A stretch of 64,000 nt of DNA. Source: an uncultured Sphingomonadaceae bacterium. Its GTDB lineage: Bacteria > Pseudomonadota > Alphaproteobacteria > Sphingomonadales > Sphingomonadaceae. Below, one piece after another: positions 8,872 through 17,630 of this stretch (its first letter is position 1; every line of letters begins with the position of its first letter). The position numbers and the translations under genes were made by a program. The stretch is taken from NCBI GenBank assembly GCA_947504025.1, contig CANNFX010000001.1, forward strand, positions 843,501 through 907,500, in the 5' to 3' direction. The notes under the pieces are model-generated. The model saw only the letters and a list, made by a program, of their open reading frames with translations, did not search any database and was not told the DNA's origin.

Positions 8872-11800
8872 TTAGAAGTCGAACCGCGCCAGGAACGTGA
8901 ACCTTCGGTCATTGCGGAACGCGGACCGGGTTACTCGTGTACCGTCGAAATCAACCACCTGAGAAGTCTCGGTAATCTCGTCGAGCAGGTTTACGCCCTG
9001 GACGCCGAGTTTGAGATTATCTGTAACCGCAAAGAAGATCGACGCATCGAGTTGCCCCGTAGCTTCTTGCCAGATTGGCGAGAACGGGAAGATGTCATCA
9101 CGAGGTGTCACCAGGAACGCAGAGCGCCAGTTGTAGGCCGCCCTCATTGCCAGAGGCCCCTTCTCATAGAAGACGGTGCCATTGACCGTGTGCTTAGACA
9201 GTCCAGCCAGTGGCTGCTGGAAAGCGAACGATCCGCCTCCCAAATCGTTAGTGCCTGTTGTAACCGATGATTGTCCAACTGCAGCAAGGTTCGGGTTCGA
9301 GAAGTCGTCCCCATCGACATATGTATATGTCAGTTGCGAGCCTAGGCCGCTAAGCAGTCCTGGCAGGAAGTCATAGGTTTGCTGATATGCAAGCTCAAAG
9401 CCCTTCAGATTACCGCCTTGATCATTGACCGGTCCTTCCACCTGGACATCAGTCGAAATACCGCTGCCGCTAGTGTAATTTACCGTTTCAAATCCGGTAT
9501 TCACAATGCCTTGAATGTCCTTCAGGAACACTGACAAAGTTACCGAACCAACGGTATCGAAATACCATTCAGCCGATAGATCGTAGTTCCACGACGTAAC
9601 CGGACGCAAGTTGCGGTTTCCGGTCTGCAGAGCAAACAACGGTCCGGATGCGAGCGCCTGCGCTCCCGCGATCTCCAGAGCATTCGTATTGTCGCCGATG
9701 CCGCCGCCCGCACGGAATAGCTGCAAATCGGGCCGCGATAGGCCTTTCGATGCAGCCGCGCGGATCAGCAGGCCGCCGCCTACGTCAAGTTTGGCATTGA
9801 AGCTTGGAAGCCAGTTATCAAACCGGATTTTGCGATCATCAATGATGATCTCACCGGTGTGGGCCGCTGCAAAATCCGCCTTTCGCGCGGTTGACAGCTC
9901 GCAATAACCGCGCGGAATGCCCGGGATAGCCGGTCCTGCACAACTTGCATCAAGTTCAGAGACCTGCACGACACCATCACCATTCCCAAATCCTGCAGGA
10001 TTATCAAACCGGTCTGCCGAAGGAAGGCCGACACGGCCGCCGCTTGTAACTTCAGTTTCAACATATCGAACGCCGAAGTTGCCGGTGATATTCATGCCGT
10101 TTGAGAAGTCATGACCGAAATCAATGCGGCCATATGCAGCCTTGGTGACCTCTTGCACGGTTGATACTTCACCCGGGCAATAGACCCCCTCGATATTACA
10201 AGGCACAGATTCCCCGGTAAGCGGGTCAGTGCGGAACCGACCGTTTACGCCATAGTTGAAGCGCTCGGGTGATTGACCGAACTCCTGAATCTCAGCGAAT
10301 TGCTCGTCGGTCAGGCCGGAAAGATATTCATCAAGGAAATCATCACCGCCGAAGAACCAGCCCGCACCATTTTCAATCGGCGTTGGCGCATTGCCTCGTT
10401 GGAAACTATCGGCGAACGCATCCCGGTACTGGGAATAGTTCGGGAATTCATCGGTGAACGCACCACCAGCAATTGCAAAGTCTTGGCCCGGGAGGCCCGT
10501 GAACCACCGGCCCGGAACGAAACCGCCGGTTGCAGCGCAGCCGGGTCCATCATTCCAAGGGGCGCAGCCAGCACGGCCAGCCCATGGCGCCGAAAGGTTA
10601 CCCCATGTGCTGAAGTTAGTGTTGCGTGTCGTCCGATCGCGATCAGCCCAACGCGCACCAAAGCGTGCCTGCTTGAAGAAACCATTGTCGCTGATGTCAT
10701 ATTCAACATCAAAGTTGGCGCTCTTCAGTTCGCCCTCGTTCTTCTCGCGGCTGTCCAGGCCAAACCAGTAGTAAGTGCTCTCGCCCGAGCTGAAATAGTC
10801 AGCGGGCGAACCAGGAGGTGCCAAAAACTGCACTTGCGGCGTGCTGCCAGTAAGATCGAGATCCACCTCTGCAAATGTGCTTAGCGCACCAAACACCGAG
10901 TCTCTGCTGAGCTCTGAGTTAATTGTCTGCGCTTCAAAGTTGAAACGCAGGCGATCAGTCGCTTCGAATCTCAGATCGACAGCGAAATCTTCAGTGACCG
11001 ATTCCGCTCCGCGTAGGAAGCGGAGCGAGTCGATTGGAATACCGCCGCGGCCGAACGGAGTGGCATAGGCATCACCGGGGCGCTGCGTCAGCACGCCGCT
11101 CTCGAAAACACCATTCTCGTCGAACTGCCATGTGCTGCCCGCAGCCGGAACTGGGAACAAAGCTTCATCATCAACGCGGGAAATCAGGGCAAATTCTTCG
11201 GTATCGAAACTGGTTTCGGAACGAAGCCATTCGAACGCTGCAGAGAACCGGCCATCGTTGCTCTCATATTGAGCCACAATCGAGTAAGCTTTGCGGTTAC
11301 GGTCAAGATCGGTTGTCCGAACACCGGCACCCTTTGGCACCACGAGTGACCCAGCCGGCGGGAAGTTCGACGCGTCGAAGTTCGGGTCGCCAACAAAGCC
11401 GCCCGACCCGACCGTTACTGCGCGGAGACAAGGCGCGTCGAATGTATCTGCACGGTAGCAAGGATCTGCCACCTGCGATGCGTCGGTCCGGCTCTTCAGT
11501 TCAGAATAAGCATAACCAAACTGCAGACCGAAAGAACCTGCCGCTGTGTCCCAGCTGTTGGAGATCAGACCTGAAAACTCAGGCGACCATTCGCCACGAA
11601 GATCGCCGTAATTAGCACCGACGGTACCTGCAATCTTGAGGCCATTGGTATCAAGCGGCTTGCGTGTAACAAGATTGACCGTGCCCGCAATCGCGCCTTC
11701 AATCATATCGGCGGTGACGTTCTTGAAGACTTCCACCCGCCCAAGCAGCTCTGGTGAAACATCGTTGAAACTAAGTGCGCGCCCGCCAGTAGCAGAGAAA

Positions 11801-12234
11801 ATCTCACGGCCGTTCAGTTCTGAACGAACATAGGGTAGACCGCGAATGATAACGCCCGTGCCCTCGACCGAGAACCGATCCGGGTCAGTCGTTTTCTCAA
11901 ACCGGCCGATGTTAACGCCTGGAACGCGCTGGAGAGCCTCCGCAACTGAACGATCAGGAAGGGCGCCAATGTCTTCTGCGGTAATCGCATCAACAAATGT
12001 ATCTGAATCGCGTTTGATATTTTGCGCAGATTCGAGCGATGCACGGAAACCCGTGACAACGATCACACCATCATCAGTAGCGTCGTCTACTGCTTCCGGA
12101 ACATCCGGTTCTGCTGCATCTTGCGCCCATGCTGGGGATACCATGGTCATGCACAAAGCAAGGCTGGACGCTGTGCCCAGCACCTTCATGCGGCCACTGA
12201 GTTGGGCATCAAAAGTTTTGTTTCCGTTAGACAA
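8872..12234 (-). CDS. Large TonB-dependent receptor, probable beta-glucan oligosaccharide importer
   Basis: A 1120-residue outer-membrane receptor. After a signal peptide ending in PAWAQ, a TonB box-like stretch DDGVIVVTGFR (about 54-64) precedes a plug domain (LPDRSVAEALQRVPGVNI) and a long beta-barrel ending in the terminal aromatic FLARFDF. The length exceeds typical siderophore receptors and matches carbohydrate receptors of sphingomonads and Caulobacter. The start is taken as TTG at 12234 because GGGAGA lies five bases upstream; the internal ATG at 12189 lacks such a site. Two LacI-type operators lie 66-105 bases upstream. It would bring glucan fragments across the outer membrane for the GH16 and GH3 enzymes and the two carriers. 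Confidence 0.88.
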   Translation of the reverse strand: MSNGNKTFDAQLSGRMKVLGTASSLALCMTMVSPAWAQDAAEPDVPEAVDDATDDGVIVVTGFRASLESAQNIKRDSDTFVDAITAEDIGALPDRSVAEALQRVPGVNIGRFEKTTDPDRFSVEGTGVIIRGLPYVRSELNGREIFSATGGRALSFNDVSPELLGRVEVFKNVTADMIEGAIAGTVNLVTRKPLDTNGLKIAGTVGANYGDLRGEWSPEFSGLISNSWDTAAGSFGLQFGYAYSELKSRTDASQVADPCYRADTFDAPCLRAVTVGSGGFVGDPNFDASNFPPAGSLVVPKGAGVRTTDLDRNRKAYSIVAQYESNDGRFSAAFEWLRSETSFDTEEFALISRVDDEALFPVPAAGSTWQFDENGVFESGVLTQRPGDAYATPFGRGGIPIDSLRFLRGAESVTEDFAVDLRFEATDRLRFNFEAQTINSELSRDSVFGALSTFAEVDLDLTGSTPQVQFLAPPGSPADYFSSGESTYYWFGLDSREKNEGELKSANFDVEYDISDNGFFKQARFGARWADRDRTTRNTNFSTWGNLSAPWAGRAGCAPWNDGPGCAATGGFVPGRWFTGLPGQDFAIAGGAFTDEFPNYSQYRDAFADSFQRGNAPTPIENGAGWFFGGDDFLDEYLSGLTDEQFAEIQEFGQSPERFNYGVNGRFRTDPLTGESVPCNIEGVYCPGEVSTVQEVTKAAYGRIDFGHDFSNGMNITGNFGVRYVETEVTSGGRVGLPSADRFDNPAGFGNGDGVVQVSELDASCAGPAIPGIPRGYCELSTARKADFAAAHTGEIIIDDRKIRFDNWLPSFNAKLDVGGGLLIRAAASKGLSRPDLQLFRAGGGIGDNTNALEIAGAQALASGPLFALQTGNRNLRPVTSWNYDLSAEWYFDTVGSVTLSVFLKDIQGIVNTGFETVNYTSGSGISTDVQVEGPVNDQGGNLKGFELAYQQTYDFLPGLLSGLGSQLTYTYVDGDDFSNPNLAAVGQSSVTTGTNDLGGGSFAFQQPLAGLSKHTVNGTVFYEKGPLAMRAAYNWRSAFLVTPRDDIFPFSPIWQEATGQLDASIFFAVTDNLKLGVQGVNLLDEITETSQVVDFDGTRVTRSAFRNDRRFTFLARFDF

Positions 12235-12299
12235 TGTACTCTCCCGAATCGTCTATGCAGCACGTTTTGCGCTCGTATTTGGAGACAACTTAATTCAAA

Positions 12300-12315
12300 T
12301 TGTGAGCGTTCACAA
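12300..12315. promoter_or_regulatory. LacI-type operator 1 of TonB receptor promoter
   Basis: TTGTGAGCGTTCACAA is a 16-base palindrome with a single asymmetric central pair. It shares its core with the second site at 12323-12339 and with the site before the GH3 gene. Centres of the two sites are 22 bp apart, two helical turns, which suits cooperative binding of a dimeric or tetrameric LacI protein. Confidence 0.68.
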
Positions 12316-12322
12316 CCCAAAA

Positions 12323-12339
12323 AATGAACGTTCACAATT
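12323..12339. promoter_or_regulatory. LacI-type operator 2 of TonB receptor promoter
   Basis: AATGAACGTTCACAATT contains the perfect 10-base palindrome TGAACGTTCA at 12325-12334. It is the second of two LacI-type sites upstream of the receptor gene and on the same helical face as the first. Confidence 0.65.
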
Positions 12340-12611
12340 CTGCTGCTTCACGCTATGCTAATGCCCAAGTCAGCGTCTTGATATTCGGCATCACAGCATG
12401 CTAATTTTTACTCATCTAACTATAATATAATAATTTAATTGCGAATATGAAAAACATCAAATCCTGCCCGCAACGTTGCTGCCAGTCGAGAACAAGCGTG
12501 TATTCCGTTCGAGACATCTAATTGTCTTTTCGCCGAACTGTTGCACTATTGATACAATTGCTTTGAAGGTCGTCGCAGAACACCTGAGATTCGAAAATCG
12601 AGAGAGAGCCC

Positions 12612-14117
12612 ATGCCCATTAAAAAGATCATAATTGTAGGTGGCGGTACTGCGGGTTGGATGGCTGCGGCTGCACTTTCGCATATCAGGAAGGGGCATGC
12701 GGTCGACATTACACTCATCGAATCCGAGCAAATCGGGACGGTCGGTGTAGGTGAGGCAACGATTCCTCCCTTCGTCGATTTCAATCAGCTGCTGGAAGTA
12801 GATGAGAAGGAGATGCTTGCCGCAGTGCAGGGCACATTCAAGGTCGGTATCCAATTCTCGAATTGGGGCAAGCAGGGCGACAGCTACATTCACCCATTTG
12901 GCAATTACGGTTATGAGATGGGCGGCACGTCATTCCACCACATCTGGCATCACTATCAGCAGAACGGCGACAAGCGGCCAATCCAGGTATTCAACCTGGA
13001 AACCATGGCCGCCCATTTTGGCAAATTCTGCCGCACGGCGGATTACCAGCGCGACGATCTGCCACCGATGAATTATGCCTATCACATCGACGCGACGCGC
13101 TACGCCCAATTCCTACGCGGACATGCCGAGGGACGCGGCGTTGTGCGCCGGGAGGGCCGCGTTGCCGATGTTTCACTCGACAGTGAAAGCGGCTTCGTCA
13201 GTTCGCTGACCATGGATGATGGCGAGATTATTCCGGGCGATCTGTTTGTGGATTGCTCCGGCTTTCGTGGCTTGTTGATCGAGCAGGCATTGAAGACCGG
13301 CTACGACGACTGGTCCAATTTTCTGCCCTGCAACCGCGCGGTCGCGATGCCCTGCAACCGCGATGATGGCAGCCCTCCTCCGCCTTATACCAAGGCAACC
13401 GCCCACTCCGCTGGTTGGCAATGGCAAGTTCCGCTGCAACATCGCAACGGCAATGGTCACGTCTATTGCAGCGAGTTTATGGAAGATGATGAAGCGCATG
13501 ATATTCTTGTCGCCAATCTGGCCGGCAAACCCACTGCGGAGCCCAACTTTCTCCGCTTCGTGACCGGCAGGCGCAAGAAGTTCTGGAACAAAAATGTAGT
13601 GGCTTTGGGACTGGCAGCCGGGTTCATGGAGCCTCTGGAGTCCACTTCAATCCACCTGGTTAACACCGGTATAAACAAGCTGATCGCACTCCTTTCGCTG
13701 GATGGCATCACACAAAATCAGGAAGACGCATTCAACCGACTTACCGGCAAAGAATATGACCGCATCCGCGACTTTTTGATCTTGCATTATAATGCAACAA
13801 CGCGTGACGATTCCGAGTTCTGGAATTATTGCCGGACAATGAAGGTCCCGGAAAGCCTGACGGAGAAGATGGAGCTATTTCGCCAAAACGGTCAGATTTT
13901 CCGCGAGGACGACGAGCTCTTTACCGAAACCAGTTGGGCCGCTGTGATGATGGGGCAAGGCATCCAGATGCGCGGTCACGGAGTGATTGCCGGGGCGGTG
14001 TGCGACACCGGCACGAATAAGGAGCTCGACGAAATGGAAAAATCGATCCGGTTCCTGGTGCAGAGCATGCCGACACATGAACAATTCTTGCAGCATTATT
14101 GCCCGGCCCCCGCCTGA
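12612..14117 (+). CDS. Flavin-dependent (tryptophan) halogenase family protein
   Basis: A 501-residue FAD enzyme of the PrnA/RebH superfamily. The N-terminal dinucleotide fold shows VGGGTAGWMAAAAL (9-22). The halogenase lysine is retained in GTFKVGIQF (K77), and the family WxWxIP signature appears as WQWQVP (269-274). PLESTSIHL at 341-349 keeps the glutamate of the active site (E343). Known members use reduced flavin, chloride or bromide and oxygen to halogenate aromatic substrates. Homologues are common beside TonB receptors and glycosidases in sphingomonads and Caulobacter, where the substrate is unknown. A GAGAG site lies just before the start. Divergent from the receptor; no flavin reductase is adjacent. 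Confidence 0.83.
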   Translation: MPIKKIIIVGGGTAGWMAAAALSHIRKGHAVDITLIESEQIGTVGVGEATIPPFVDFNQLLEVDEKEMLAAVQGTFKVGIQFSNWGKQGDSYIHPFGNYGYEMGGTSFHHIWHHYQQNGDKRPIQVFNLETMAAHFGKFCRTADYQRDDLPPMNYAYHIDATRYAQFLRGHAEGRGVVRREGRVADVSLDSESGFVSSLTMDDGEIIPGDLFVDCSGFRGLLIEQALKTGYDDWSNFLPCNRAVAMPCNRDDGSPPPPYTKATAHSAGWQWQVPLQHRNGNGHVYCSEFMEDDEAHDILVANLAGKPTAEPNFLRFVTGRRKKFWNKNVVALGLAAGFMEPLESTSIHLVNTGINKLIALLSLDGITQNQEDAFNRLTGKEYDRIRDFLILHYNATTRDDSEFWNYCRTMKVPESLTEKMELFRQNGQIFREDDELFTETSWAAVMMGQGIQMRGHGVIAGAVCDTGTNKELDEMEKSIRFLVQSMPTHEQFLQHYCPAPA

Positions 14118-14218
14118 TGTGGCTGCGGCCAGCATTGCGCTAACAGGCGGTCCCGTGCAATTGATCCGCGTCTAAGCCTATACGCATATGAGCGCACGGC
14201 AGAGGGGCGGATTAGTCG

Positions 14219-16372
14219 ATGAAACGCATTTTCCGTAAGACCGGAGCAGCTCTGTTGCTCTCCTTGCTTGCGATTTTCGCTCTATTACTACCTGCCGAAC
14301 CATTTGAAACATATGATGTCGTACAACAGTCGATATCAGCGAATATCGCCAGCAAAACCTATGAGGGCGATGCGATCATCGTGCAGATCGACAGGGACGA
14401 TGCTGCAAGAGTTGATCTTACAGAAGCGGAAATACTGCCCGAGTTGCTCACGCTGATTTCATCGGCAAATGCCAAACAAATCGTGATCGATTATCGCCCT
14501 CCTGAAACCAGGACAGCGGCAGATACGGCCTTGTTCACCGACGCATTGGCTAAACTTCCAGAAAAGCCTGTTTTTCTCGCTTATGTGAGCGAGGTAGCCA
14601 GACCAACTTTAGCTGAATCTTACACATTGAGCGAGCCCAAGAGGCTATTTTCGATCCAGCCGTTCAAGGCATCAGTGGCCGACAAGATTATCGTGGCCCA
14701 CCAATATTTCGACTTTTCGAACACCGGAGCGCCGATTGATATTTCTCCTACGCTGGAAACGGATCAAGGCCTTATCCCTAGCGGCGCACAGCTGCTAGCC
14801 GATTATGCCGCAGATTTACCTCCCGGCCTGCCGATAAACCAAAGATACAATCCTCGCACAATTCCGCGGATATCAAGTGCGGCGTTGTTAACGAGTGAGC
14901 AGGTATCAGACGCACTGACAGATAAGCGCGTGGTGATTAGCCAGATCGGGCGGCCATTTGTGGACAATGTTCGTACAGCTCGCGGCAACGCGACCGAACG
15001 CGCTGTCCTGCCCATATTGGGTGCCCAAACTCTGCTTGACGGCCCACCGGCCTTTTGGGGACCATTACCGGCGTTTCTCCTTGGGGCCCTCGGTGCAATT
15101 GCGTGGACCTATCTTCGGAGGCCCTATGGCCGCTGGCTGGGCCTCGGCACCTTGTCGTTTCTCATAATCAGCCCTTTCGTGTTGGAAACCTATCTCATCT
15201 ATCAGCATACATCACATGGCATCGTGTTGTTGCTCGCCCTTGGTGTTGGGAGGCTGGTACTGCGTTACAACACGGCCCTTGCTGAAGCCCATCAGGCAGC
15301 ACAGAGCAAATCCTGGTTCCTAGCTCAGGCAAGCCACGATTTGAGACAGCCAATCCACGCAGTTGGCATGCTCTCAGCACGATTGGGCCAAACCGAAATG
15401 TCTCCATTCCAAAAAGATCTTGTTCGCAAGATTGACCGGTCTGTCGATGGAGCCAGCCGGATGTTTAAATCACTTTTGGACATTGCATCGTTGGAAAGTG
15501 GTTCGCTCCAACCGGTTATAGCTCCAGTCTCAATCAATGAGATCCTCGCCGAGATCGAGGAGGTTCAAGGGATTGCAGCTGAGCGAGCCAATGTCGAATT
15601 GCGATTAGCCCCATCGGAACTCATCGTCATGACAGATCGAGCGCTAGCTACGACAATGCTACAAAACCTTGTTTCAAACGCCATAAAATACGCGACGGGG
15701 AAGAAAGTTCTTGTGGGGGCCAGGCGCCGCGGAACGACCGTTTCACTATGCGTCTATGATCGAGGCGGCGGCATCAGTACGAGCGATATCCGCAAGGTTT
15801 CCAAAGAGTTTTTCAGGGCCTCCAAGCGCGCACAAATAGAAGGCTCTGGATTGGGTTTAGCTATCGTTGAGCGGCTTTGCGCCCTATTGGATCTGCAGTT
15901 CCGGATAAAATCCAAGACAGGTCACGGGACTGGCGCGATCATAGAAGGCATCCCTATCACACAAGATACAAGGCGCTCGGTAAGCCAGTCGCCACAAATG
16001 GGGTCACCACTGCTTCAGGGATTGCGTGTGTATATTGTTGATGATGACATCGACACGCTGAGGGCAACAGAGGCGCTCGTCAGACAGTGGGGCTGTGAAC
16101 CGACGTCAAAAGACACATTCCCAGACGAATTAGACTGTGACGTAATCATTTCCGATTTTGATTTCGGCAACGGCATCACCCTTGCCGATCATACAGAAAC
16201 GATCCGCGACCTTCGTAGTAAAGGCGTCAATACGATCGTCGTATCCGGCCATGCCGTCGGTTTCGTGAAGGATGTATTGGATGGCGCAGCCCAGCAAGTA
16301 CTTGGCAAGCCGCTTCGTCCAGCAGAACTGCGTTCTGTGCTGATGGCGGACCGAATGGCGGCAAGAGACTAG
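14219..16372 (+). CDS. CHASE2-domain hybrid histidine kinase
   Basis: A 717-residue sensor kinase. One N-terminal helix (8-25) is followed by an extracytoplasmic CHASE2 sensor (about 30-270), then hydrophobic helices at about 282-298, 306-324 and 333-348. The dimerisation box has the phosphoacceptor in SHDLRQPIHA (H373), the HDLRQP variant of the NahK/ErcS kinase group. The ATPase domain has NLVSNAIKYA (N487), DRGGG and GSGLGLAIV. A C-terminal receiver domain has DDD at 608-610, phosphoacceptor D646 in SDFDF and K697. It lies directly upstream of a double-glycine peptide gene, and a NarL-type regulator is convergent to that peptide, so it probably controls the peptide/export system. Its ligand is unknown. 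Confidence 0.88.
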   Translation: MKRIFRKTGAALLLSLLAIFALLLPAEPFETYDVVQQSISANIASKTYEGDAIIVQIDRDDAARVDLTEAEILPELLTLISSANAKQIVIDYRPPETRTAADTALFTDALAKLPEKPVFLAYVSEVARPTLAESYTLSEPKRLFSIQPFKASVADKIIVAHQYFDFSNTGAPIDISPTLETDQGLIPSGAQLLADYAADLPPGLPINQRYNPRTIPRISSAALLTSEQVSDALTDKRVVISQIGRPFVDNVRTARGNATERAVLPILGAQTLLDGPPAFWGPLPAFLLGALGAIAWTYLRRPYGRWLGLGTLSFLIISPFVLETYLIYQHTSHGIVLLLALGVGRLVLRYNTALAEAHQAAQSKSWFLAQASHDLRQPIHAVGMLSARLGQTEMSPFQKDLVRKIDRSVDGASRMFKSLLDIASLESGSLQPVIAPVSINEILAEIEEVQGIAAERANVELRLAPSELIVMTDRALATTMLQNLVSNAIKYATGKKVLVGARRRGTTVSLCVYDRGGGISTSDIRKVSKEFFRASKRAQIEGSGLGLAIVERLCALLDLQFRIKSKTGHGTGAIIEGIPITQDTRRSVSQSPQMGSPLLQGLRVYIVDDDIDTLRATEALVRQWGCEPTSKDTFPDELDCDVIISDFDFGNGITLADHTETIRDLRSKGVNTIVVSGHAVGFVKDVLDGAAQQVLGKPLRPAELRSVLMADRMAARD

Positions 16373-16505
16373 CCGATATGTGCTAGTTGCTCAGTCAAAT
16401 ATACTAGCTTAGATTGCCTGCAATTCCAATCTGATTGGAAGAACAGGCACACCCATTTCGGGTGATAGTCCAGGTAAAATACCGGGCATCTATAGTGGAG
16501 GTTGT
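16373..16505 (+). promoter_or_regulatory. Promoter region of peptide gene 1 with CTAG boxes
   Basis: The interval contains GTGCTAGT at 16380-16387, a second CTAG at 16404-16407 and GATTGCCTGC at 16412-16421. The same three elements in the same order (the first inverted) recur upstream of peptide gene 2 at 17467-17506. CTAG is generally scarce in bacterial DNA, so four occurrences in two short leaders stand out. These are candidate sites for the NarL-type regulator at 16750-17463. A strong ribosome site GGAGG (16497-16501) ends the region. Confidence 0.5.
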
Positions 16506-16652
16506 ATGATCAAGAATTTGAATGAGGCTGAAGTGGAATCGGTTACTGGCGGTGACGGATCCTATATCCCCCCGGTCATCGGCATTTGGGATTATATTCC
16601 TTGGCCTTTCCCGCAGCCTCAGCCCGGCCCGCCACTACCGATGAATGGCTGA
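16506..16652 (+). CDS. Double-glycine-leader peptide 1 (exported peptide precursor)
   Basis: A 48-codon gene with a strong GGAGG four bases before ATG. The first 16 residues, MIKNLNEAEVESVTGG, are a typical double-glycine leader (hydrophobic/acidic helix ending in GG) as cleaved by C39 peptidases of bacteriocin exporters. The predicted mature part is 32 residues, starts DGSYIPPVIG, and holds ten prolines, two tryptophans and two tyrosines, no cysteine, lysine or arginine; net charge is about -2. This is unlike the usual cationic or Gly/Ala-rich class II bacteriocin, so a signal peptide or a modified product is possible. The exporter pair lies at 18015-21392. A strong hairpin terminator follows at 16677. 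Leader and context are seen; function is inferred. Confidence 0.8.
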   Translation: MIKNLNEAEVESVTGGDGSYIPPVIGIWDYIPWPFPQPQPGPPLPMNG

Positions 16653-16676
16653 TAATTCCTCTGCACAAATGAAACG

Positions 16677-16705
16677 AAAGGGCGCATCGCGAGACGCGCC
16701 CTTTT
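16677..16705. terminator. Bidirectional terminator between peptide gene 1 and response regulator
   Basis: Arms AAAGGGCGC (16677-16685) and GCGCCCTTT (16696-16704) form a nine-pair stem with a ten-base loop, followed by further T on the plus strand; the A-rich left flank gives a T-run for minus-strand transcripts. It lies between the two convergent genes, ending both. Confidence 0.85.
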
Positions 16706-16749
16706 TCGTATCACTATAAACGTGCCCAGTTACCGCAATCAACGGCCTT

Positions 16750-17463
16750 CTATATCCCATATTTGGTAGCCAACGCCGCAGCGGCAGAGCGAGTGTCAAC
16801 GCCCATTGCCCGCAGCAAGGCCGAGACATGTATTCGCACGGTGAAGGGAGAAATACCCAGCTCCCTTGCTATTTCTTTGTTGGATTGCCCTTCCGCCAAA
16901 TAGCGGAGCACATCCAGTTGGCGCGGCGTCACATCAGCCAAAGCGGAACTCGAAGCGACGGCAGTCAAACCGCCTGATGTACTGATATTCACAAATTCAC
17001 CGCGTGTAACGGAGATGATAGCCTCTCGCATTTGCGACAATGATGCCGCCTTGCTGATAAACCCATCAACCCCGGCCGCGATAACCCGGTCAGTCGAATT
17101 GCGATCATCAGCCATCGAAACAATTACGATCGAGGCGCTCGCATATTTGCGACGAAGCAGCGGAATACTGGTTTGCAAATCCATACCCGGAAAATGAAGA
17201 TCGAGTAGGAAGAGAGTCGGTTCAACTCCCCGCTCCATCACTTCGAGTAATTCATCGAAAGTGCCGACTTCTGCCAATTCGCAGTCAGGCATGATTTCGG
17301 CAACCAAGCTACTTAACCCGTCCCGAAACACCGGATGATCATCTGCAACGATGACGCATGACGCACCGTCTCCAGATTGCATCTGACGGTCTGCGGCCGC
17401 GCCGCCTGTTGCTGCTTCTTCGGACATAGGCGGGCGTTGCCACAGCCGTGCACGGACATGCAA
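16750..17463 (-). CDS. NarL/FixJ-type response regulator (receiver + LuxR-type HTH)
   Basis: A 237-residue regulator. The receiver domain (about 36-155) has DD at 41-42, phosphoacceptor D88 in LLDLHFPG and K138; the LuxR-type helix-turn-helix (about 173-235) has [20 protein letters not shown]. The first 30 residues are poorly structured and neither ATG at 17463 nor the in-frame ATG at 17427 has a good ribosome site, so the true start may be downstream. It sits between the two peptide genes, convergent to gene 1 and divergent from gene 2, and its natural partner is the CHASE2 kinase at 14219-16372. Likely target sites are the CTAG-containing boxes in front of both peptide genes. Confidence 0.88.
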   Translation of the reverse strand: MHVRARLWQRPPMSEEAATGGAAADRQMQSGDGASCVIVADDHPVFRDGLSSLVAEIMPDCELAEVGTFDELLEVMERGVEPTLFLLDLHFPGMDLQTSIPLLRRKYASASIVIVSMADDRNSTDRVIAAGVDGFISKAASLSQMREAIISVTRGEFVNISTSGGLTAVASSSALADVTPRQLDVLRYLAEGQSNKEIARELGISPFTVRIHVSALLRAMGVDTRSAAAALATKYGI

Positions 17464-17630
17464 GCCACTAGCACACTCTAACTAGTACCTCCGCCCGATT
17501 GCCTGCCACTTCAAATAAATAGAAGATCGCATCATCGCTTCGATATAATATCAAATATTCAAACCATACAGTATAACTGAATAATTTTTCAAAGTTTACT
17601 GGACTATGGCAATAAACAAAGGAATATTAC
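17464..17630. promoter_or_regulatory. Divergent promoter region: response regulator / peptide gene 2
   Basis: It contains ACTAGCAC at 17467-17474 (the inverse of GTGCTAGT in the peptide 1 leader), a second CTAG at 17482-17485 and GATTGCCTGC at 17497-17506, followed by an AT-rich stretch with TATAATATCAAATATTC at about 17544 suitable for a promoter. An AAAGGA ribosome site lies seven bases before the ATG of peptide gene 2. Confidence 0.5.

Larger units (their letters stand above)
12235..12611. promoter_or_regulatory. Divergent intergenic region between TonB receptor and halogenase-like gene
   Basis: This 377-base gap has the receptor promoter and paired LacI-type operators on the left (12300-12339). 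From about 12400 to 12460 it is strongly AT-rich, with TATAATATAATAATTTAATT at about 12420, a candidate promoter for the halogenase-like gene starting at 12612. I see no open reading frame of note. Confidence 0.5.
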
